Source of the DNA: Corella eumyota
Taxonomy: Eukaryota; Chordata; Ascidiacea; Phlebobranchia; Corellidae
NCBI GenBank assembly: GCA_963082875.1
Contig: OY720102.1
Location: 3,534,001-3,598,000, forward strand
DNA: 64,000 nt
Direction of reading: 5' to 3'
The translations under genes were made by a program, and so were the position numbers. Position 1 is the first letter of the stretch; each line of letters begins with the position of its first letter. A model generated the notes under the pieces. The model had not been told where the DNA came from, searched no databases, and saw only the letters and a program-made list of their open reading frames with translations. This document shows, one piece after another, positions 1 through 12,858 of this stretch.

Positions 1-90
1 CAAACCCCAACTCAGAATCAACCAGTAACATTTAGTGCACCTCTGCCTAACACTGGAATGATGTCAATGATACCAACGACTGGAAGTAAG
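1..90 (+). CDS. Partial internal exon of an unidentified gene at the left edge
   Basis: The first bases read as one open frame rich in Gln, Pro, Thr and Met (starting QTPTQNQPVTFSAPLP and ending MIPTTG), followed at about position 90 by a strong donor, GTAAGT. The composition suggests a disordered C-terminal region, as in endocytic adaptor or RNA-binding proteins, but I cannot name the family. A possible terminal exon lies after a TTTTCAG near 300 and would add about ten residues before a stop. That link is weak. The rest of the gene is outside the window. Confidence 0.4.
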
Positions 91-1762
91 TTTGTTTTTT
101 ATAATTTTAAGACTAAGTCAAGTTTGTAACTTTTTAGAAATTATGTCAGAAAAATTTTAAGTTATTTTTAGGTATTTTGACTTAGAAAAATAATTAAAAC
201 ATGTTTGTAAAATAAATTAAGACAGATAGAAAAAAAATAATTTTAAAAAGTCAAATTGCTAGTTTATCCAAACAAAAAAAATTCTTAAAAGTTATTTTCA
301 GCTTATACTATAAGAAAGATAGCAAAATTATAACCTTAATAAAAAAAATATATTTAAAAATAAATTTGTCCTTTTTTAATTTTAACAACCAAATTAATAA
401 AGTAATAGACAGAATTATTTGCTTGTTTTAAAAATAAAAGCAGTTTAAAAAAATCTTTTGTTTTAATAAAAACATTTAAAAAAATTAAATTAACTAACAT
501 TTTTTTTAAATAATCCTTATAGAAACATTATTTTCTACATGCCTATAATACTTTCGAAAAACAAAAATAGACATAGATATTAAGCTGGTGGCCCTCTTCA
601 GAAGTGAAAGTTAGCACAACAAGATTTTACTCGTGGCGTCGGTTAAGAAAATTGTGATTTTAATATCACCCGCACATCACATACTAGTTATCATAAGCTA
701 TACGCACGAGCAGATATGCCGCCTAATTTACCATGTATTTCAAAGCACGAATGTTTGTGATTAAAACGCTTTTATCTGGGTTATTATATGTTTAGGGGCG
801 GTCAATTCGTCATGATCTAAGAATTGTGCTGGTGTATTTAACCAATGCTTTTTTATGGTAGACAAAATATAAATTTTTAATAGAAAAGGGCTTTTGGACT
901 TATACTACAGATACTAAAATTCAATTTTTTACAAATTATTGTACTGTGACTAATTTTTTTCCAATTTTTTAACAATACTTGTTATTTAGCAAAGTGTGCC
1001 ACAATTTTGATACATCACCCCGATAACACGCGCACACAAAAACGCATTGACATATCGCCATTGAAAATAAACGCCACCATTATTCCTAATACCCCACACA
1101 AAAAACTCAATAAACACTTGGTGCTATCAGCGCAAATCCATCTATCTAGTTTATTTGCGGGATTAGGCGATAAATTTTGCTAGGTGCTTTTTATTATTTT
1201 AGTCGATTTAATTTAAAGTAAGGGAGGGGGTTTGAAGAGTGGGAACACAAAGGATCTTGTTTGAAAAAGACCTATATCGTTTCGAGTCGGGGCGGGTAGA
1301 GCATTGTGTGAAACGTACGCAATGGTGTCAAATACTAGCACAAAAGCCAGCCTCTAAACGATACGACAAAGCAAATACGTTGTCGAACAAAAAGTAGCTA
1401 TCTGTGGTAGGAGGTACAGTACACAAGTAAGGCCGGGTCGTGTAATGTTAGTTTGTTTAAATAACTGTTTATGGTACAATGTCTATAAACAATTATCGCT
1501 ATCAGTTTTAGACACCTTGCAAAAAAATAAATATTAATTTAAAGTATGATGAATATGTCGATATAGTAGAAAATAAAAACTAGATAATTATGATAAATTT
1601 AAGTTGCTGATTGTTCAAATTGAAAGTTGATTTAAAAAATAAATAAAATTTTTTATCAGTATAACCAAAAAGAAAGAAATGTAAATTTTGACGCTTGTGT
1701 TTTTCGGTTTAACAGAGTACAAGTAAAAACTAAACAAATTAAATTATAAATCAAAATCAAAA
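91..1762. other. Upstream region of Pax1/9
   Basis: There is no convincing coding sequence here. AT-rich stretches alternate with GC-richer patches around 590-800, 1010-1180 and 1210-1440. The second patch contains a GGGATTAGG core, which is an Otx/K50-homeodomain-like site. The position just upstream of Pax1/9 makes this the natural place for its promoter and proximal enhancers, but nothing in the sequence alone proves activity. Confidence 0.35.
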
Positions 1763-4700
1763 ATGATTTCTTGTTTGAGGCAAACGGTTGGGTTAGACCC
1801 GAAATCGTTAACACCAGCTGAAAGATTATCAATAAACAGATTGCAAGCCAAACACAAAGAAATTTTGGGTACTTTTAAAATAACAAAAAAAAACTTTTTG
1901 TCAATTTATGTACAATATTTTAACCCACAAAACAAATTTTTTTATAGAAGACATAATTTTCAAATTACAATAAAGTATTGTTTCGCCATTTTGTTACAAT
2001 ATTTTGTGAATAACTTGCTACAAAATAACTTCATATTTAAAAATGCCCAAAGAAATGTTTTTCCCTTGTTATACTCCTATTTTTCAAAATTATTTATATC
2101 AATTAAATTTAGTTTTTAAATTTTTTTTTTAAAAGTCGATTTTTTGTTCTTTTTTTTAACAAGTTTAATTTTTAGATCAAACTTTCGGAGAAGTGAACCA
2201 ACTTGGCGGAGTGTTTGTGAATGGTCGACCTTTGCCCAACACAATTCGACTTAAAATCATCGAACTTGCTCAGCTCGGGATTCGACCTTGCGACATCAGT
2301 CGACAACTACGAGTGTCCCACGGCTGTGTCAGTAAAATCCTGGCGCGCTACAACGAGACCGGGTCGATACTTCCCGGTGCGATCGGGGGCAGTAAACCGA
2401 GGGTGACAACCCCCGGAGTGGTTCAGGCAATTAAAGAATACAAAATAAGAGACCCAGGGATTTTTGCTTGGGAGATACGAGACAGACTTTTGAGCGATAC
2501 AATTTGTGACAAATACAATGTACCTTCAGTAAGCTCAATCAGTCGAATTTTACGAAATAAAATCGGCAACGTTCTGCACCCTAACAACCCTCTTAACCCC
2601 AACTACGTCCCGGCTCCTAACGGCCAGCCCGACAACCCCCTCCCCCCGCATTCGAACGCAATGCGCCCGATGTACAACAGCCCGATCTACCCACCCTATG
2701 TTGTGCCACATTCAACTAAACCCAGTATACCCAATTCAGCAGGGGGAGGGCCGTTAAGGAATTCACCCATTCACCACCCTTTCTATTCACATTCTGTTAC
2801 CGAAATTTTAGGGTTCCCGCGTTTCGATCAACCTCATAACCAAGGTAAGATACATTATAAAAAAGATAGAATTTTTCTTATAGTATTTCAAGTTAAATGT
2901 TAGGCTAGGCATATGTTTTCTGTAGTTATCAAAACAAGTTAAAATGGAGTAACCATTTCTCATACTCCATTTAATCTAATAGGACAACAATTATTTAGTT
3001 TACAAAAGCTATAATTGATCATTCGTTTGATGTTGGAATCGCTCTTAAATTGTTTACACAAGTTGGTATAAATAATCACGCGTATGCAATATTAGAATGA
3101 GATTTCATGGCGTGATGCTACGCTAAAAACTGTGTATATAGCAAAGTCACGCCAAAATGAAAGTAGCGTTACCTTCCCAGTACTAGAGATATAAAAACAT
3201 TAAAATGCTTAAGTATGCCGATTAACGTAAATTGTTTTTTTATCAAAATTTAAAAATCAAACATGTCCAAGTAAATTTTTCTAAAAAAAAATGTTTTTTT
3301 TAAGGATGATACCTTTTTAAATAGTACCAAAAAAGTTTAATAATTTACTAAAGTTCCTAAAAAATTCGATTTTCAATTTTACAAAGAACAAACTATCGAG
3401 TTACATTAAAATTAAGGCAAAGCGGTTTAATCGAAATCTCATCTTACTTGCTCGAGAAATTCCACAACCCAGCTGATTGGAATTCAATTACAGATCAGTT
3501 AATTGTGCAACAAATGAAAATAAAACGAAAACACTTCGATTTTCACAAGCCGTAAAAATATAGTAATGCAACATTTTTAAACTCTATAAAAACTGGTTAT
3601 TAAAATATACTACCTTCAATAACTAAGCAGAAAGGGTATCATTAAAATCAGAAGCTTAAAAAACGCCCATTTATGTAAAAATCTTAGGTAATTTTTTTGG
3701 AAAAAAAGTCATATTTTCTAACTGTTCATAAAATACGGGCAATCGCCCGCGTTAATGATATTTCAATTCGCCATATTGTTTTTCGCGAGTAAATGAACCT
3801 TAAAAAGACGGCTCGCGCATCTTAAATACCGGATTTTAACGCAAAATACGAGGCATGCATTATGCATATACGCCTGGCAGTAACCCCTATAACAAGACAG
3901 TGAAATGTAGCCCTTCATGCCATACCTTTTTGGTCTGGGTTGTTACATTTAAAAAGGTTTTGGCCACTTAGTAACAATCATTAACGCCTGGTCTAAAGCA
4001 ATTCATCCGAAATTCGAGGGATTTGGTTTTGAAATTGGCCTTAAAGTTTCGCAATCAAGGCGTGCTGTTTGCCTTTGCATGCAATTGCGCCCGTGCACAA
4101 CTTGTTCTTGCTGATATATGATGTGAAAGTGAAATTAAAACTACCGTTCATGCATATCTTGCAATGAATAGATAACAAAGAGGCCTGGGAATTTTAAAAG
4201 GTTCATTTGTAACAAAAAAAGTTTGTTACAAGAAGGATTTACAACCCCTAACTAATTTAGTTTTTCGTAGATTCCAATTTCAGTCATTTTATGCAACATT
4301 AAAGCAGAATCTGCGCAAAAAGTGAATTAAAATATAATATTTTTATGCAAGAAAACTATCAAACTTTTTATCTTTTCAGGTATGCCACCTCATTCAAATT
4401 CGATGTTTTTGGACAGCGCAACTTCAACCAGCGCCAACTCTTATCATCATCAGCTAATGCCAGTAAGCGTGCCCTCTATGATTCCAAAAATAGAGGAATG
4501 GAGTAACGTGACTGCATATGGCGTAACGCCGCCTACGCAGGCGACTTCGGTAAATTTAAACGGCGTGGAAAAGAATACGGCTAGGGAAGTTGCAACACTA
4601 CAAGCAACATCTAGTGAGGTATGTTATGCAAATATAAGCTGTGAATTAATTTAAAACTCTGAAAATCATTACAAAATATAACATATTGTGCTTTTTTACA

Positions 4701-5514
4701 GAACCGCCCAATGCACCAAGTTACTAGTGCCGGTACTTCGTACTCTGCACCACATCACAATCCACTCTTTGTGACATCGAGTACATCGGTACCCCAACAC
4801 CCAATTAGCACTTACCCACAGTCTGCTTATATGCCTCCTTACGGGCACCCAAATGCTTGGCAACAACAGCCTGTTGGTTTGCCCCATCCTAGTACTCTTG
4901 GCAGCGTAGACCACACGATGATGATGCCTCACGCGCATGATCATAGCATGCATCATAATATTCACCAAAATGGCGGAAGTCTGGGAGGTTATGGAAAACA
5001 TCACAGCACTTCGCAAGCAGGTTAGCTTTCAACATGTTTTAAATTTTAATAACAAATCTCGTGTTTAGAGTTGTGACCTATTTGTGTACACATAGGGGGT
5101 TTAACTTTGTTTGATATTTTGCCTGCCAACCAAAAATTGCAATTCGGCAAATTTTATTTTAATTTTAATCCGAATCACGATCACTTTAACGTAAATTGAC
5201 CTGGCGACCTTTAATTATTCGCCATGGTATTACAAATTGCTTTATTTTGATTTGGTTGTAACAAAGCATCGGCAGTCTTTGTCAGCGGTCCGACTGTTGA
5301 AGCCGCACAGCTGTTTCGGCCGAAAACAAAGTTGATATTGCTGGCAACTGTTTTTGCCTCAGAAAGATTTAAACTTTGTATCTTAACTTTGTATTTGCCA
5401 TATTTTAAATTAGTATTTAAAATGTTCTTGTATTTAGGTGAAGCAAAACTACCGAATGCTTGCAAGTCGCCAGCCGACTCAATTAATTCAGCTCATAGCG
5501 CTACCTCAACTTGA
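1763..5514 (+). CDS. Pax1/9: Pax1/9 paired-domain transcription factor
   Basis: Nuclear transcription factor of the Pax1/Pax9 subfamily, which in chordates acts in pharyngeal endoderm. Five coding exons keep phase: 1763-1868, 2176-2844, 4380-4618, 4702-5020 and 5438-5514, giving about 469 residues. Exon 2 encodes the whole paired domain, starting [18 protein letters not shown], with the DNA-contacting [12 protein letters not shown] helix and the second subdomain through [13 protein letters not shown]. It also carries the octapeptide HSVTEILGF, a Groucho-binding motif. No homeodomain is present, which is right for Pax1/9. Exons 3-5 encode a Ser/Thr/Pro/His-rich tail with PKIEEWS, matching the vertebrate PKVEEWS, and end HSATST. 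Exon 1 gives about 35 residues before the paired domain, against only a handful in vertebrates. Its donor phase fits, but the start is the least certain part. AATAAA follows at 5538. Confidence 0.93.
2845..4379 (+). other. Large Pax1/9 intron 2
   Basis: A 1.5-kb intron with no coding sequence. The part from about 3420 to 4150 is GC-richer than its flanks and contains homeodomain/POU-like cores such as ATGCATTATGCATAT near 3854. It may hold regulatory sites. That is inference from position and composition only. Confidence 0.3.
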
Positions 5515-7371
5515 TTCAAGCCAACAAAAATGCCATAAATAAAAAAAGATATTGTAACTTGCCCGCTGCTAGAGCTTTGAAGATATTGCATAAAAGAGTA
5601 AACCGAATTTCCAATAACAATATGATAGAAAAAATGAGATTTTTAGAAAAACATTCTACATAAACTGCTTTCGTTAGGCTATAGCTTATACATAATATGG
5701 CTAAATACTAGTATTGTTTAGCCATTTTATACACTGCCTTACAGTTAAAGGCCATATATGATAAAAATGTTGCTGCCTTTTAAATATATACATTGTTACT
5801 ATAGTTTTTATAAGATTTAATAGTTGCAAATTCATCTTGTAATCTGCAACTAAATCTATGCAAACACATTCAATACAGAAAATATAAAAGATCACCTTTT
5901 TTGTTGATTCCTAATTTACAAGTTTCTAACTGTACTTGTTCCGTATACTTTGCCATTTTCTTTTGTTATGTATATTGTAGTAGACTTGCCTAAAAATTAA
6001 CATTTATTATTTTACTTGTAGTCGCAACTAACCTTTTTATATTATTGGTATTTTTACGTTCTGTTAAAACCGATTTGGTTTATTATATCGGGCAAAGCCA
6101 TTGATTGAATAAAGCTTCATTATTACACAGCACTATAATGTTGTTACAAGATTTTAGATCAGATTTTATTTATTAGTTTACTTAATAAACAATTTTAATA
6201 GAAGGGTTTTTATACCTAAAACAGTAACTTACCACATAATGTAGCCTAAGTTTTATAAGCCAGATATTATTTCAAAATAAATGGCTACTCAATAACTTAG
6301 GCCCCAACCAATAACCAAAGGTCAATCCTAAAAGATGTTTTAAATAAAAGAAATCATGATTAAACATTACTGGAAGGAAACCAGGGACTTGGCATGTCAC
6401 GTGACGTAAGTTTTAAAGTCACGGTTGATTTGTAAAGTGATGCAGGATCGTCTCAGATTTCGAATTGCAATTGAGCGAAAAGTAATATTTGACGAAACAT
6501 TTCGTAAAAACAATAAAAAGGAAAAACTATACTTAACTTTAAATGTCAAAAAAGGAAACTAATATGCCTATATACCTCGAATAATGTTTTTTTAATAGAA
6601 CAGTTTTATTAACACCAACGCTTATTTATAATATCATTGCGCGATTTAGAGGAAAAAGAACGTGTAAAATAAATATATCTTTATGCAAAAATATATAAAA
6701 GCTGTACCCAAAAAAATCGTTAAAAATTATAAAATATTTTAAACACAAACTGAAAAAAAATATGTTGATCATAAAATGTCGATTGAAACCTAGAAAATCT
6801 AATTTGAACAATCAAAATTTAATTGAAAAAAATAAAATACACAACCTAAGATAGTTCTCGAAAAATTAATAATTTAGAATAAAAAACAAGAAATAAAATA
6901 GACAAGAAAATTATAAACCATAATAAATAAATATAAGTAAAACACCACAATTAAATATTAAATTAAAATGCATTGTATTATTTTCTTGACATAAATTAGA
7001 TAGGTAAGAATTATAAAAACAATTTAATTGACATAGAAAATTTTGCAACAAATTAATTGTATTGCAGTAACTATATGAAATTAAACAAAATTTACTATTT
7101 TAACACGACAATTTTTTTATTGCACTAGCAGTATTTTAGAGGTATAACATTCCAAAATTGTACCTACCAAATACTGTAAAAAATTTCAAAAAAAAAGTCC
7201 TGATAAAAAAACTCTTAATAAATTAAACAAAAGTTAACAAAATTAAAAAACTAAATTTAAATAATTTGATTAAAAATTTTAAAATTCGATTGGATTGATA
7301 TGACAAAGCAGCAAGCTCACATTTAGGATAGAAAACTTGATCAATTTCAAAATTTGGCATTTCAAATATTT
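5515..7371. other. 3' flanks between convergent Pax1/9 and SLC25A21
   Basis: This stretch holds the 3' UTRs of both genes and spacer, with no supported coding sequence. Short frames on either strand have composition like the surrounding AT-rich DNA. At about 6398 there is TCACGTGACGTAA, a CACGTG E-box fused to a CRE/ATF-like TGACGTAA, sitting in a GC-richer patch (6370-6480). Confidence 0.4.
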
Positions 7372-10300
7372 TTAGGGAAATCTCTTAGCTAAATATTCGG
7401 AAAATGTTTCATAAACAAACATCATAATTGCACCACCTAAAAAATTATAAAAAAATTAAAGTTTAATGTCCATTTTATTTATTTTACATTTACAAATAAA
7501 AACTTAAAATCAAGAGTACTTACTTGGACCAAGTCTCATAAGTTTAGGGACAAGTCCCTTGTATAAGGCAAAGAACCTAAAAACAATTCAACAAATAATG
7601 TAATTTCCACAAAACAGAACACTCATAATAAAACTTAAATCTCTAAATACACATTTTTTACTTACCCTTCCTCCTTGAATATAATATACATTGCTTTATG
7701 AGCTCCATAATATTTGATCTGACCAGGAATAGGTTGAGGACCTTGTATCCTACTTTTAGCTACATCATATGGGATGTTAATAATAGAGGCAAGTGTGCCA
7801 CCAGCAAGCCCCAAACCAAGTTTATAGACAGTTTTTTGAGTGTTTGACTAAAAAAATTGACATTAAAAGTTAATATAAGTGTTGGTAAGAGCAGAATGTT
7901 CAATTCCCACGATGTTAAATTCGACTCATTCATAAAAAAGTTTCCACTACGGTTGTTTACATGTGAAGCCCCCATATTACCCATGCATGGTCAAAACTCA
8001 TAATGGACATGCTTTGAGAAGCATAACAACTTTACAAGATTGTCGACACAGCGTGATCAGGTTAAGTCAATGGTAAAAGAGCGTATCTGAAAGTTTCGGA
8101 TGATCAACGGTTAGGCCTCAAGGAAACTAATTCAACCGTTGGGATTTTGTTTCCATTTCGATTCGATCGATTATTGATTGTTTATGTAAAAAATAGTTTT
8201 TGTTTTTTACAGAAAAAATATTCTTCGATTGTAACTAAAATGAAAACCAATTTTTAAAAAAATGGGGGTCGAAAAATAGAAAAGCCTGGTAAAAATATTT
8301 CAAAACCCTTCACAATTTTGTTGATGTCAAAATAGAATCGCGGTTTTTGTTGCGGACGTTATTGCGTGCGACAGTCGACATACTTTGTAAAGTGTAGGCG
8401 TGTAAAATTGACTTAAAAAATTAGGCTCTCCAACAAACAGAAGAACGTGCGGATATGAATGCCAGATTTTAAATCAACCGAACGACATTAATTAAATCAA
8501 CGCCAAAGAAAAATTAAGCTACAAATTATGGGAGTTAGTAATTGGTGATTGTATTGTCAAAGATTTCCGAGTGTAAAAAATAAATTATTATAATAGCTAG
8601 TGAATGAAACATGGTAGCAACTAATTAGTTGTTATGAAAGAAATTATCAGAATCCGAAATAAAAAATATTAATATATAAAAGTAAATTTATAAAAAGATT
8701 TGTAACTAATTATTATTTTGATAGGTTAACAAATACCAAAAAAATTCTTTAGTTTCGGCATATAAATTCGTAATTAACTTAGTATTAAAATAACCTTAAA
8801 ACAAAAAATATTATGACATTTATTAATATTTGTCCAGCTGTATGATTTGCTGGACATATAAAATAAGTTGTTTAATTTTGAAATCTGATACAACAATAGG
8901 ATACAATTGTCATTCAGGCATTTTTAAATAATACCAGGTGCAAATGTTTAAAAACATCTGTTACTAGGTGGCCCAAACTATATTTGTTTCAATAGTGTTT
9001 ATATGTAAAATGGTTATACATGTGATTCTATTACATGTGTTATCATTTTTGCCCAAAAAAATTATCTGATATATAAAAGATGTATAATAAAAAATTACTG
9101 ACTGTAAAATTGGTTTATTTAGTTAATGCCTTGAAATAAAATAAAACCTTTGTGCCATTAGCCTAAATATTACTAACTTTAAAAAAAATATCAGGAAAAA
9201 AATATTTTACCTCAGTTTCAGGAATGTAACCTTTAAATGAATGAAAAACTCCAAAGTAAACCATGTTCCAAACTCCATGCCTACCCAGCGTAGCTGTCAA
9301 CCCCCTGTTTAAACCCATCATCCCTAAACCATCAGATTTAACAATCTTTCGAGCTTTTGCAAAAGTTGATTCTTGCTAAAAACAAAAATCCAAATAAATA
9401 ATTTGCAAAAAATAAAACGAAAACATTCTTTTAAATGTCAAAAAAAGATTTATGTTTGAAATTACAAAATTTGTTGAATTTAAACAACAATGATATAACA
9501 ATAAAATGAATACATATTTATTATTGCATGCACCATTACTCTGTATGTAAAGGTTACCTTTAATACCCCAAATGTTATTTCAAAATAAAGTAAAGAACAA
9601 ACAAAGGTGGCTCTGAGCAAATAAAAGCTATCAAAATAATCTTAATGCGATCGGCGAAATAAAATAACCAACGATAAAAGGAGAAAAAAATTGTGTCAGT
9701 CTTTTCAGGCTGGCTGAAACAAGCACCCATTGAGTTGCAGTTTGGCGTGACCGAAAAATTACCAAAAAAGCGAGTTTTGGCCCAGAGCGTCATTAGTCGC
9801 TCATTTTTATTGACTTTCGAACAACGTAAGCCACTTTTTAAAACCGGGCTCACCCACTATTGCGTGACAAGAGCCCCAGGTCGGTTAAAACTTATAACCC
9901 AATGGTCTGAGTGTTGTTTGATCAGTCTACAATGATAAGATTACCCTACGGCCCCTTCCCCATCTTTCATTTAAGTGTCAAACTAACAATAGTGACAGTT
10001 ATGCCAGATATGCAAGTTCTCCATTGTGCGTCGCAGGTAAAAATAAACCCACGTACAATTAACGGGATCCAATAACCCAACGACACGCACACTTTTTCTT
10101 TTCAGGGCCCACCCAGTTAGCAACAAATTAAAAACAATTCGCAGAAAATCTGACAATAACAAATTAGCGGTATTTGCTTAGCACACGAACAGGAAACATG
10201 AATAAAAATATTTTCGGAGATAATTGTGTCGCAAGGAAGCGAGATTGGGTAATCTTAGCAAGTCATCTTTAACTTACGTCTTTTAACTTGACATCTTTTT

Positions 10301-12858
10301 CAGACTGTAGTTGAACTTTGACCCGCTCGAAAGGGTTGATGACAAGGGCTTCGGTGAAACCAGAGCAGAGGCCAGCCATCGAATAAACCTAAAAAAAGAA
10401 TAATTTTTAATAGATAAATTCCAAAAATGGTAAAAAATGTGGTCATCCTTAAAAAATCATTACTTTTGATTACTCATATGTTTACAAATAAAATCTTATG
10501 ATTTACGAGTGATGATTTAATATTTCAGCACTTTGCAAAATTTCCTTTTTAATTAATTTAATCCTTCTTGAATCTGACAAAAGAAACTGAATTAAGAAAC
10601 GCGGTCTCAAAAAAATGATAAGGTCCAGTGAAAATCTTTACAATGCCAAAAAAACAAAATCCCTACGCATTTCAAGTGGGCGAATTGCTGTCAGATAATT
10701 CACGATTACAAATTCCAATCTTATTACAACGAATAAGCGCTTGCTGTCACTAAAACTATGTATTAAACTTAATAGAAAGTGTCATAATAAAAGAATGCCA
10801 TTCACGCCCAATAAAGTGTGGTATAAAAAAACAATTTAATATGTTGACCAAAAGTTTTCGAAAAGAAATTGATCTGAAAAGCACACGACCAATCCATCTT
10901 ATTTATCACGAGGGCTTTATCATTAAATCAACAAGTAAGCCAGTATTGGAGATTAAATGTTCAGACAAAGGTACTAGAGACTGTGCAAGCAGGGGTTTGT
11001 GTGTATAAGGAACATGTAATCGTTTGTCAATCACTGTTGTGTGATTAAGTAAGCAAACAACTTTGAATGAAAAAAATGGAATTTTAAAGTTTTCTTTTCA
11101 AAGAGCAAATATTTTTTTTCAGATCAAAAATTATGCAAAAATAAGTTTAATAAATCTACTGAATTCCTATTTAAGTGATAATCTTTATATTTACCAAAGG
11201 TGTTTTAGGACCGCCTCCACTAAAAATATCTTGATATCTTTCAAAACAAAAGAACTGAAAAATAAAAATAATACCGTTATTAAAATTTTAACTTAAAATC
11301 TATGAACAATTCAAAGAAAAAATAACAATAACATCCTACTGTTTAAAACATAGATAGTTTAAATCATTTAAAGCAAAATTAACACTGCATTCACCTTTAC
11401 TGCTCGCTTTGGTGTTTCTGCCAAAATAGGAGGAAAAATTCCTTTGTAGAATGATAAAAATCTACCAGGAAAAAATCAAACAAATATTTATAAATGCTGG
11501 TCCTTAATTATATAATACCAAAGAAAAAAATTGTAGAAGTGTACCAATAATTTTTACCTACATTTACAATTAAAAACTGATTACAATTCTCTGTTATTTT
11601 ATTTACAAAATATGCAAAACGATATAATTTAAATAATACAAACAGTTACCTCACCCCTCAGTTTTGTACATAGTTGAGAAACAGTGAGCAACTGATCTGT
11701 AAACAACTGCATTACCACCCCCACCTTGAAGTTGAAATCTAAAAAAACAAAAGTTTTAATTAAAAATTGAACTCCACCAATTAGCTTTGGCACCAATAGC
11801 CTCTTATTAAATTAATTTATACATGTTCTTAGTGAATTTTAATTGTTCATTTAACATATATGTACAAAGTTTTGGTTTTTTTATCTTACCTTGTTTTTAC
11901 CACATCTAAGGGATGCATGATACAAATCTCCACAAGACCTAGAAAAGAAACAAAAAAATTAATTTCACATAAATACACATTTCAAATAAATATTGTGAAA
12001 TAAACTGTCAAGAAACATCTGAGTCATACAAAAGCAATTCGTCATGACTAACAATTTGATCGGCCTTGAAAAACAATATTGATATATTTTAAGATGAGAT
12101 CAATTAACGATGAGGTTGACAACATAGCATTGAACCATGAAATCAAACCCAAGTGGGGAAAACAGGATTGCGGGGAAGTGTGGTTACCGTTAAAGTTGCG
12201 TGACTGTCATGAAGATGTTCGGCCTCATTTGGACTGGGTTATTATTATGGTAATCGACTTTTAGTAACCTGATATTAAATGTGAATAGATGACCACTTAA
12301 GATTGAATGGGATGGGAACTTAGTTATGATGTGATGACATTTTGTCATCCATCAAGAGTAAAAGTTGTACACAGGGTAGGTACATAAAAGCACAAAAAAC
12401 AAAAAGTTTTGCCATTTTTAATAAATTAAAAAAAAAACTTAAAAAACATTATTTTTCCCGTTTAGCATGCTTGTCTACGGAAAATTAAATAGTGCATTTG
12501 ACCCATAACAGTTAAAACACAACAACAACAAACTTTTTTATAATTAAAGTATATATATATAAAAAGCACTTATTTTGCTGTCTATCATTATTTTCTAATA
12601 GTCCAACAGTGCCATCTAGCAGCACAAATTTCAAGCAAGAATTTTCATTTAAAATTAACCTAAACTAAGTCAAATGCAATACAAATCTATCTTAAAAATA
12701 GGTTTTTAAAGTAAATTTATAATAGTATATAAATGTTTAATACCTGCAGCACCACCAGCAGCAAGTTGTTGAGCCATTCTCTTATAAGAAGTTTTAACTT
12801 TCTCTGGTTGGTTGTTCAACATGGTTGTCGGGGTTAAAGCATTAGAGTTGTTTGCCAT
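7372..12858 (-). CDS. SLC25A21: Mitochondrial 2-oxodicarboxylate carrier
   Basis: Inner mitochondrial membrane carrier that exchanges 2-oxoadipate and 2-oxoglutarate, used in lysine and tryptophan breakdown. Ten exons keep phase: 12858-12744, 11938-11890, 11738-11655, 11461-11395, 11254-11195, 10388-10278, 9375-9211, 7847-7666, 7576-7524 and 7436-7372. They give about 316 residues; the human protein has 299. All three repeats carry the carrier signature: HPLDVVKTR, NPFERVKVQ and IPYDVAKSR. Family-specific strings such as ILAETPKRAVK, TATLGRHGV and KSRIQGPQP identify SLC25A21 over other carriers. The gene is convergent with Pax1/9, as in vertebrates, and its introns 6 and 7 are unusually long and partly GC-rich. 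Confidence 0.93.
9640..10180. promoter_or_regulatory. GC-rich segment in SLC25A21 intron 6
   Basis: About 540 bases whose base composition and lack of poly-A/T runs stand out from the rest of the gene. One plus-strand frame is open for 80 codons, but it resembles no known protein and crosses no credible splice site. A similar patch lies at about 7930-8560 in the next intron. In vertebrates, Pax9 enhancers reside in the neighbouring Slc25a21 gene, so these are candidate Pax1/9 regulatory elements. The call rests on position and composition only. Confidence 0.3.

Noticed and set aside
8040-8120. tRNA-like D-arm AGTCAATGGTAAAAGAGC in an SLC25A21 intron
   Set aside because: The rest of a tRNA does not fold from it and no repeat ends are visible. 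It is not enough for a SINE call.
9693-9935. 80-codon plus-strand frame inside an SLC25A21 intron
   Set aside because: It has no family resemblance, no splice context and no polyadenylation signal nearby. The GC-rich intron segment is more simply noncoding.
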